From: Gammaproteobacteria bacterium
GTDB lineage: Bacteria > Pseudomonadota > Gammaproteobacteria > Francisellales > CACEW01
Direction of reading: 5' to 3'
DNA: 5,819 nucleotides
Assembly (NCBI GenBank): GCA_028282045.1
Contig: JANQIS010000235.1
Location: 1-5,819, forward strand
Position 1 is the first letter of the stretch, and each line of letters opens with the position of its first letter. The position numbers were made by a program, and so were the translations under genes. A model generated the notes under the pieces. That model saw only the letters and a program-made list of their open reading frames with translations, ran no database searches and was not told the origin of the DNA. Shown piece after piece: positions 1 to 4,287 of the stretch.

Positions 1-1
1 A

Positions 2-532
2 GCCAAGAAATTTAGAAAATGGATTACTTCTGAAGTTATCCCATCTATCAGGAAGACCGGTGGCTACGCTTTTGACGAAACTGACACAAAGGTCAAGCAC
101 GATGCTTTTATGCAGTCTGCCAAGATTGCCAAAGCCGCTCATAGCTTTCTAAAAACCTTCATCACTGACCCAAACCAACTGGCAATCGCATCAGCACAAG
201 TGGGTTATGCCGGCGGTGGAGTTGATATCATAAAGGCTAGTAATGCACCACTGATACCTGAAAAGCAAGACCAACTACTAACCCCAACACAGCTAGGTAA
301 ATTGATGGAGCCTGCTAAATCGGCACAAGAGGTGAACAAGATGCTGAAAAGCCTTGGGTTGCAAGAAGCTGTGAAAGATGCTGATAATCACCAAATATGG
401 ATGCTGACAGAGAAAGGAAAGGAATACGCCACATATCAGGATGTTGGTAAACGTCGCTCAACAGGCACACCAATACGTCAAATCAAATGGGATGACAGTA
501 TATTGGACTTTGTAAATAAGCACTCAGCATGA
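2..532 (+). CDS. Phage antirepressor, BRO-N family, C-terminal part (5' end outside window)
   Basis: The open frame continues to the left edge, so the first internal ATG at 110 is not the start; 176 residues are visible. The first ones read KKFRKWITSEVIPSIRKTGGY, the typical end of the BRO-N DNA-binding domain of phage antirepressors. The C-terminal part has LTPTQLGKLM (visible residues 93-102), a helical SAQEVNKMLKSLGL stretch (107-120), LTEKGKEYA (135-143) and GTPIRQIKWDDSIL (155-168). This resembles a small winged-helix-like domain seen at the C-terminus of many phage antirepressor and regulatory proteins. Members of the family are thought to counter a prophage repressor or regulate phage genes; the exact role here is inferred. 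It lies 103 bp upstream of the DUF4224-integrase pair on the same strand, which supports a prophage origin. The stop is TGA. The family call is firm, the specific function is not. Confidence 0.85.
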   Translation, partial: AKKFRKWITSEVIPSIRKTGGYAFDETDTKVKHDAFMQSAKIAKAAHSFLKTFITDPNQLAIASAQVGYAGGGVDIIKASNAPLIPEKQDQLLTPTQLGKLMEPAKSAQEVNKMLKSLGLQEAVKDADNHQIWMLTEKGKEYATYQDVGKRRSTGTPIRQIKWDDSILDFVNKHSA

Positions 533-550
533 TGATGTGTAAATCTAATC

Positions 551-574
551 GGTGCGCTCAGTACTGGGCGCATC
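551..574 (+). terminator. GC-rich hairpin after the antirepressor gene, possible terminator
   Basis: GGTGCGCTCAG (551-561) pairs with CTGGGCGCATC (564-574) over up to 11 pairs, two of them G-T; the innermost pairs must open to make a loop. It starts 18 bp after the antirepressor stop and 61 bp before the next gene, a sensible place for transcription to end. It is followed by TGAATTT rather than a clear T-run, so intrinsic termination would be weak. A protein-binding palindrome is an alternative. Confidence 0.35.
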
Positions 575-622
575 TGAATTTAAAGCCCTTACCAAATTGT
601 TGAATATCGCGCCTTGATTTAT

Positions 623-629
623 AAGGAGG
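623..629 (+). promoter_or_regulatory. Strong ribosome binding site of the DUF4224 gene
   Basis: AAGGAGG lies 6 nt before the ATG at 636 and is nearly the full anti-Shine-Dalgarno complement. It fixes the start of the small gene. Because the integrase start lies inside that gene, it may also set translation of both. Confidence 0.8.
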
Positions 630-635
630 ACGATC

Positions 636-890
636 ATGTCAACGACATTCTTAACCAAAGAAGAAATGTACGAGCTTACCGGCCATAAGGGTATCAGAAA
701 GCAAGTGACAACTCTTATATCCAAGAACATTCCATTTTCTACCAACGGTATTGGCCAGCCGGTAGTAATGCGTGATGCGCTTGTGGAGTTTTATACCGGC
801 AATAAATCACAGGTGTCTCAACTGCGGATTGAGCCTAACGCCAAAGCCCTAATGGAGTATCAGAATAATGCCAAGGCCAAGAAAGCATAA
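636..890 (+). CDS. DUF4224-type small phage protein upstream of integrase
   Basis: This 84-residue protein begins STTFLTKEEMYELTGHKG and continues with RKQVTTLISKNIPFSTNGIGQPVVMRDAL. That pattern (a tolerance-of-target helix, then 'L...IPF..N..G.PVV.R.A') is what I know as DUF4224, a family of short phage proteins commonly encoded just before a tyrosine integrase. The fold looks like a MerR/excisionase-type winged helix, so a role as a recombination directionality factor or a DNA-binding partner of the integrase is possible but is inference. The C-terminus (residues 60-84) is Asn-, Ala- and Lys-rich and ends KAKKA. The start is set by the AAGGAGG site. The last 23 nt overlap the integrase gene in another frame, pointing to co-transcription and translational coupling. 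Confidence 0.75.
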   Translation: MSTTFLTKEEMYELTGHKGIRKQVTTLISKNIPFSTNGIGQPVVMRDALVEFYTGNKSQVSQLRIEPNAKALMEYQNNAKAKKA

Positions 891-1839
891 TAGGCATTTG
901 CCGCAGTATATGCGCTTTAAACACGGTGCGTATTATTTTGTGCGCAAAGACAAATGGGTACGCTTAAGTGATTCACTGCATGAGGCTTTTGCCAAGTACA
1001 GCATGATGATGACGCCAGATGGGAAGATATCAACAATGGGTGATTTGTTTGACCGTTATGTTGCGGAAGTGTTGCCAGGCAAAGCTGATGAAACCCAAAA
1101 AGGAAATATCCGTCAATTGAAGTTTCTCAAGGTTTATTTTGGCGACATGCAGCCGCATATGGTTAAGCCAACAGACGTATACGCCTACATGGACATGCGA
1201 CCAGGGAAAGTATCGGCTAATCGTGAGAAGACGTTATTGTCACATGTATTTGTATACGCCATTAGGTGGGGAGCATGCACAACCAATCCGTGTGCTCATG
1301 TACAGAATTTCAAAGAAAAGCCCAGAGACCGGCTAGTTAAACCAGAAGAGCTAGAGGCAGTCATCGCATTGGCAAGGCCTGCTATGCGCTCCATTATAGA
1401 ATTTGCGTTAATCACTGGGCTGAGACAAAAAGACATACTTGAGTTCAAACGTTCTCAAATTATAGATGAAGGTTTGGATGTTAAACAAAGCAAGACGGGT
1501 AAAAGTTATATTATTGAGTGGAATAGCGCACTTATAAATATCGTAAACACTGCCAAACAAACTAGACCTGATAGTGTTTATCTGTTTTCACAAGTTGATG
1601 GCAAGCCTTATACGTCACGAGGGTTTCAAAGTAAGTGGACACGATTAATTGATAAAGCAATGCAGCTCAAACTGATTTCAGAGCGTTTTACTTTTCACGA
1701 TCTTCGGGCACTTACCGTTACTAACGCGTATGAAAAATTAGGGTTACAAGCAGCATCAGATATAGCTGGCCACTCAGATAGCCGATTAACAAAAAGAATA
1801 TACGTAAGAAGTAAAGCCAAGATTAAACTACCAGAATAA
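868..1839 (+). CDS. int: Tyrosine recombinase, phage integrase
   Basis: A 323-residue site-specific recombinase that would integrate and excise the element. The basic N-terminus MPRPRKHNRHLP is typical of phage integrases that follow a DUF4224 gene. Residues about 50-150 form the SAM-like core-binding domain (MGDLFDRYVAEVLPG onward) and about 155-323 the catalytic domain. The catalytic set looks complete: R186 in TGLRQKDI, K209 in SKTGKS, H277 and R280 in FHDLR, H302 in GHSDS, and the nucleophile Y312 in RIYVR. Length is near normal for the family. The ATG at 868 lies inside the preceding gene, with GGAG 10 nt upstream (854-857), so translation is probably coupled. The gene points toward the tRNA-Ser gene 233 bp away, the expected place for its attachment site. 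It appears intact, without frameshift. Confidence 0.95.
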   Translation: MPRPRKHNRHLPQYMRFKHGAYYFVRKDKWVRLSDSLHEAFAKYSMMMTPDGKISTMGDLFDRYVAEVLPGKADETQKGNIRQLKFLKVYFGDMQPHMVKPTDVYAYMDMRPGKVSANREKTLLSHVFVYAIRWGACTTNPCAHVQNFKEKPRDRLVKPEELEAVIALARPAMRSIIEFALITGLRQKDILEFKRSQIIDEGLDVKQSKTGKSYIIEWNSALINIVNTAKQTRPDSVYLFSQVDGKPYTSRGFQSKWTRLIDKAMQLKLISERFTFHDLRALTVTNAYEKLGLQAASDIAGHSDSRLTKRIYVRSKAKIKLPE

Positions 1840-1864
1840 GAGACAATCCTCATAATAAGAGACA
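1835..1864 (+). repeat. 11-bp direct repeat, possible integrase arm-type sites
   Basis: AATAAGAGACA occurs at 1835-1845 and exactly again at 1854-1864, a 19-bp period; the first copy includes the integrase stop codon. The second runs into CATTGAAT (1863-1870), a word found again at 2001-2008 after ATAAG (1996-2000). GACAATCC follows the first copy (1842-1849) and recurs at 2016-2023. Short direct repeats flanking the crossover are typical binding sites for the N-terminal domain of tyrosine integrases. The binding role is inferred. Confidence 0.4.
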
Positions 1865-1880
1865 TTGAATTAATTTCAAT
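1864..1880. repeat. Small AT-rich inverted repeat downstream of integrase
   Basis: ATTGAA (1864-1869) and TTCAAT (1875-1880) form a 6-bp inverted repeat with a 5-nt centre, 24 bp after the integrase stop. No T-run follows, so it is not a good terminator. It may be part of the attachment-site architecture or chance in AT-rich DNA. Confidence 0.25.
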
Positions 1881-2072
1881 CAGCCAGGAAACTATATTTT
1901 ATAAGCCTTACAGATACTCTGATAATTTCGTAAAGGTGATAGCATAACACACCCACATAACATTCAGACTACTGTTACGCGAAGTCGTTGACTATATAAG
2001 CATTGAATACTGGAGGACAATCCACCCGGTGCAACAGTGTTACCTTTGTCTTCAGGACGGACCCGCTGAAAT

Positions 2073-2100
2073 TGGCGGAGAGAGAGGGATTCGAACCCTC
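2073..2100. other. Probable prophage attachment site (tRNA-Ser 3' end)
   Basis: The T-arm, 3' acceptor strand and CCA of tRNA-Ser lie here, on the side facing the integrase. Tyrosine integrases commonly use tRNA 3' halves as attB, and the phage restores the tRNA sequence on integration. The tRNA is intact, as that model predicts. The true core may extend further into the tRNA or into 2024-2072. The second att copy lies outside the window, so core boundaries cannot be read. Confidence 0.5.
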
Positions 2101-2164
2101 GATACGACTTTCGCCGCATACACACTTTCCAGGCGTGCGCCTTCAACCACTCGGCCACCTCTCC
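2073..2164 (-). tRNA. tRNA-Ser, anticodon GGA
   Basis: Read on the - strand the gene begins GGAGAGGTGGCCGAGTGG. The acceptor GGAGAGG pairs with TCTCTCC (one G-U at position 7), with discriminator G and an encoded CCA (2073-2075). The anticodon stem CACGC/GTGTG encloses CTGGAAA with GGA at 2130-2128, reading UCC and UCU. The long class II variable arm is ATGCGGC, GAAA loop, GTCGTAT, a 7-bp stem. The T-arm is GAGGG-TTCGAAT-CCCTC. Total length is 92 nt. All arms pair, so it should be functional despite the adjoining prophage. No clear intrinsic terminator is seen downstream (2072 to about 1990), a region that may be phage-derived. Confidence 0.97.
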
Positions 2165-2176
2165 TTAAGGTGGCTG

Positions 2177-2205
2177 ATGATAACGAAATTTTTTGCTTAT
2201 GCCAA
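2177..2205 (-). promoter_or_regulatory. Promoter of tRNA-Ser
   Basis: On the - strand, -35 TTGGCA (2205-2200) and -10 TATCAT (2182-2177) each match consensus at 5 of 6 positions with a 17-bp spacer; the -10 ends 12 nt before the tRNA 5' end. The -35 box coincides with the last two sense codons (Leu-Ala) and the edge of the stop of the GNAT gene, so coding and promoter sequence overlap. Confidence 0.7.
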
Positions 2206-2751
2206 TGTGTAAGGTGATTTTATCCGATACAACACGTGCACACTCAACGGATGATCCACGGGTATACCAGGATGGCTAAAGTCATCCTTGGGTTCATGCT
2301 GCATATGTAGTTTCTCCATCAACCGCCTTGAGGGCAGGTTCGTTACAGCAGTGAAAGAGACCAATTCCTGTAACCCCAGAGTCTCAAAAGCGTAACGTAT
2401 CACAGCACTAGCTGCTTCAAAGGCATAACCTTCTCGCCAATGGGCTGATTTGATACGCCAGCCAATTTCTGTTGCTGGAGTAAAATGGGCATCAAAATCC
2501 ATAGTTAAATTTGACAGTCCAACAAAACCAATCGGCTCCTGTCTTGCTTTGATCACGACCACATAGAGACTATAACCAGATTCATCCTGTTGGCCTATAG
2601 CACCTTCAATAATGCGCTGTGTATAAGCATAGTCCTGTCGATTGGGGAAATAACGCATCACCTCAGGATCTTGATTCATGGCAGCAAACCAATCGATATC
2701 ATCATATTGCCATGTCCTTAAGATGAGGCGCTCGGTTTCAAGTATTTGCAT
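2197..2751 (-). CDS. GNAT family N-acetyltransferase, RimJ/RimL-like
   Basis: A 184-residue protein that would transfer acetyl from acetyl-CoA to an amine, by family analogy a protein N-terminus or a small molecule; the substrate is unknown. The N-terminus LETERLILRTW (residues 4-14) is the hallmark of the Acetyltransf_3/RimJ-RimL group. EIGWRI (95-100) and HWREGYAFEA (104-113) form beta-4 and the acetyl-CoA pyrophosphate-binding turn (R-E-G-Y-A). TNLPSRRLMEKLHM (137-150) carries the conserved Asn and Ser of motif B. Length is normal and no membrane segment is seen, so it is cytoplasmic. The ATG start fits the family N-terminus, although the ribosome site (GGGA, about 10 nt upstream) is weak. 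It ends 32 bp before tRNA-Ser on the same strand and starts 94 bp from the divergent SRP RNA gene. An upstream promoter is not obvious. Confidence 0.9.
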   Translation of the reverse strand: MQILETERLILRTWQYDDIDWFAAMNQDPEVMRYFPNRQDYAYTQRIIEGAIGQQDESGYSLYVVVIKARQEPIGFVGLSNLTMDFDAHFTPATEIGWRIKSAHWREGYAFEAASAVIRYAFETLGLQELVSFTAVTNLPSRRLMEKLHMQHEPKDDFSHPGIPVDHPLSVHVLYRIKSPYTLA

Positions 2752-2810
2752 CGTTGTGCTTTCCCAACCTTGAAGCTGCTAATATCCATCAAACTTAATA
2801 CAATCACCAA

Positions 2811-2839
2811 TCGACAACCGGCAACGCTTTGGTTACAAT
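2811..2839 (+). promoter_or_regulatory. Promoter of the SRP RNA gene
   Basis: -35 TCGACA (2811-2816) and -10 TACAAT (2834-2839) are separated by exactly 17 bp, each 5 of 6 to the sigma-70 consensus. The predicted start, about 7 nt downstream, falls at 2846, where the outer stem of the RNA begins. This suits a strongly expressed stable RNA. The -35 lies in the short space shared with the divergent GNAT gene. Confidence 0.75.
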
Positions 2840-2845
2840 CATCGC

Positions 2846-2940
2846 GCCGGTCCCTCCGCATCACTAGAGGGCGAACCCCGTCAGGTCCGGAAGGAAGCAG
2901 CGGTAGTTCTCAACGTGAGTGCCGGAGTGTGGCTGGCATT
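2846..2940 (+). ncRNA. ffs: Signal recognition particle RNA (4.5S RNA, small bacterial type)
   Basis: The RNA component of SRP binds Ffh and directs nascent inner-membrane proteins to FtsY and the Sec translocon. The near-invariant apical sequence GTCAGGTCCGGAAGGAAGCA (2880-2899) is present, with the GGAA tetraloop at 2889-2892 and the internal loops recognised by the Ffh M domain. Flanking strands pair: GCCGG (2846-2850) with CTGGC (2933-2937), and CTCCG (2854-2858) with CGGAG (2922-2926). The 3' part GTGCCGG..TGTGGCTGGC also resembles E. coli 4.5S RNA. It is the short form, lacking the Alu domain, as expected in proteobacteria. The 5' end agrees with the promoter; the mature 3' end is uncertain by a few bases. 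ATTTTGTCTT follows the closed hairpin and could act as the U-tract of an intrinsic terminator. Confidence 0.95.
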
Positions 2941-2967
2941 TTGTCTTGATAAAGCCGACAAAATGCC
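2935..2967. terminator. 11-bp perfect inverted repeat between convergent SRP RNA and cyd operon
   Basis: GGCATTTTGTC (2935-2945) and GACAAAATGCC (2957-2967) are perfect inverted copies with an 11-nt spacer. The left arm begins within the last three paired bases of the SRP RNA, so the long hairpin and the SRP outer stem compete. The repeat lies where + strand ffs and - strand cydABX transcripts meet, which suggests a shared end-of-transcript element. No T-run follows on either strand, so it is not a canonical terminator; its role is inferred. Confidence 0.45.
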
Positions 2968-2985
2968 GCGCCCGGATATTCTGTC

Positions 2986-3078
2986 TTACTTTTTATCTTT
3001 ACGATCCAATACGGACAAAGCAAAAATGCCTACCGCCACGGCAACAAAAGCACTGATTAACCAAATAAAATAATACAT
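2986..3078 (-). CDS. cydX: Cytochrome bd oxidase small subunit CydX
   Basis: A 30-residue protein, MYYFIWLISAFVAV.., with one transmembrane helix (about residues 3-24) and a charged DRKDKK tail. The N-terminus resembles the MWYFAWILG start of E. coli CydX (YbgT), and the position immediately after cydB is the standard one. In known bd oxidases CydX packs against CydA and stabilises the haem centre. The ATG at 3078 has GGGAG 9 nt upstream (3092-3088) and begins 15 nt after the cydB stop. At 30 residues it is slightly shorter than the E. coli protein (37) and lacks most of its hydrophilic tail, as in many homologues. It falls below usual length cut-offs and is easily left unannotated. Confidence 0.9.
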   Translation of the reverse strand: MYYFIWLISAFVAVAVGIFALSVLDRKDKK

Positions 3079-3093
3079 CTGCAGTTACTCCCT

Positions 3094-4272
3094 TTAATAT
3101 AATACATGCGGGTCATCTTGCACCGCCTTTTCAGTCATTCTAATGCTGCCACGCCCCCATAACTTACGATAAACAAACGCGGTGTAAATAAAGATAATCG
3201 GCAACATGATCACAGCCACAACCAGAATACCAATCAAAGATAGCTGCGAACTGCTGGCATTCCACAACAGCAAACTTTGTGCTGGTTTAGATGAAGAAGG
3301 AATTAAAAATGGATACATGCTCAAACCAAACGTAGCCACAATGCCCCACACTACCAAACAACTGGAGAAGAAAGTCAAACGGCGACGCTCACTGTTAGCC
3401 AGGAAAATAGCCATAATAGCACCGGCAAATACCAAAATCGGCGCAATGATCATCCATAAATGGCCACGGAAATTATCCAGCCAAGCTCCGGCATGCACGC
3501 TCACCTGATTAGTCAGTGGATGCATCATTGGATCTGCCATCGGTGTCCAATGATAACCTGGCAGATAGGCAACCCATACACCACCGGCAGCAAACAATAT
3601 AATTAGGATGATGGCAAGGTTTCGAATAGCATTACGTGCACGTTGGCAAATCACGCCATCTGTACGTAACGCCACATAACTTGCGCCATGCATACACATC
3701 ATTAACAACGACACAATGCCACAAAATAATGCAAATGGATTGAGCAGCCCCAACAGATCCAAAAAGCCACTGCTACTAGTCATACTTGGACCATAGAAAA
3801 AACGTAGGCTAGTCGGATCATACTGAAATGGCACCCCTTGAAACAAGTTGCCTACTGCCACACCAATCAACAACGCTGGGGTAAAGCTGCCAAGAAACAA
3901 CGCAAAATCCCAGAATTTACGCCATTTTTGTGATTGCAGCTTGGAACGGTATTCAAACGCTACCGGACGAAAAAATAACGACCACAGCAATAGTAAAAAA
4001 GCAATATAAAAGCCTGAGAACAAGGCAGCATAAACCCGCGGCCAAATGGCAAAGATCGCACCACCGGCTATAATTAACCATACCTGATTACCATCCCAAG
4101 TTGGCCCAACAGTATTAATCACCACACGCCGCTCAGCATCATTGTGCGCAATAAAGGGCAATAACGCACCAGCACCAAAGTCAAAGCCAGCAGTTAATGA
4201 GAAGATAATCAAAACCAGTCCAACAGCGGCCCAGCTTAGTAATTGAATTATTTCAAAAGTAGTGAATTCCAT
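3094..4272 (-). CDS. cydB: Cytochrome bd ubiquinol oxidase subunit II
   Basis: The second large inner-membrane subunit of the bd quinol oxidase, structurally pairing with CydA to reduce O2 to water. From the chosen start it has 392 residues, against about 379 in E. coli. Motifs: GFDFGAG (29-35), WDGNQVW (59-65), FRPVAFEYRSK (101-111), GNLFQGVPF (141-149) and MYPFLIPSS (319-327), in a chain of about nine hydrophobic helices. Three ATGs in a row lie at 4278, 4275 and 4272; the TTG at 4287 would extend the frame. AGGAG (4284-4280) is 7 nt from the third ATG but only 1 nt from the first, so MEFTTFEI is preferred. The gene follows the cydA stop by 15 nt and precedes cydX by 15 nt, one operon. Insertions near residues 152-172 and 244-262 are modest and typical of variation in the family. 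Confidence 0.95.
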   Translation of the reverse strand: MEFTTFEIIQLLSWAAVGLVLIIFSLTAGFDFGAGALLPFIAHNDAERRVVINTVGPTWDGNQVWLIIAGGAIFAIWPRVYAALFSGFYIAFLLLLWSLFFRPVAFEYRSKLQSQKWRKFWDFALFLGSFTPALLIGVAVGNLFQGVPFQYDPTSLRFFYGPSMTSSSGFLDLLGLLNPFALFCGIVSLLMMCMHGASYVALRTDGVICQRARNAIRNLAIILIILFAAGGVWVAYLPGYHWTPMADPMMHPLTNQVSVHAGAWLDNFRGHLWMIIAPILVFAGAIMAIFLANSERRRLTFFSSCLVVWGIVATFGLSMYPFLIPSSSKPAQSLLLWNASSSQLSLIGILVVAVIMLPIIFIYTAFVYRKLWGRGSIRMTEKAVQDDPHVLY

Positions 4273-4279
4273 CATCATT

Positions 4280-4284
4280 CTCCT
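4280..4284 (-). promoter_or_regulatory. Ribosome binding site that decides the cydB start
   Basis: AGGAG on the - strand lies in the 15-nt gap between cydA and cydB. Spacing to the three successive ATGs is 1, 4 and 7 nt; only the last is near the usual optimum. It also overlaps any start at the upstream TTG (4287), ruling that start unlikely. Confidence 0.65.
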
Positions 4285-4287
4285 CAA

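Noticed and set aside
545..745. 66-codon open frame on the - strand
   Set aside because: It lies opposite the start of the DUF4224 gene and its leader, with no recognisable domain; judged a shadow frame.
1911..1930. Possible hairpin around CAGATACTCTG after the integrase
   Set aside because: Only four continuous pairs with a bulge and no T-run; within what AT-rich sequence gives by chance.
1964..2217. Open frames of 62-69 codons on both strands across 1964-2217, one reading GGERGIRTLDTTFAAYTL
   Set aside because: These are translations of the tRNA-Ser gene and its flanks. The 'ERGIRTLD..' type of peptide is a familiar false protein from tRNA-Ser.
2752..2845. Promoter for the GNAT gene in the divergent gap
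   Set aside because: The best pair on the - strand (TTGCCG, 18 bp, TATTAA) matches only 4 of 6 at each box, too weak to list as a feature.
2746..2949. 67-codon open frame on the + strand
   Set aside because: It runs through the SRP RNA gene and its promoter and has no ribosome site or recognisable protein features.
3206..3508. 100-codon open frame on the + strand within cydB
   Set aside because: It is antisense to well-conserved CydB sequence. Similar frames at 4945-5584 opposite cydA are rejected for the same reason.
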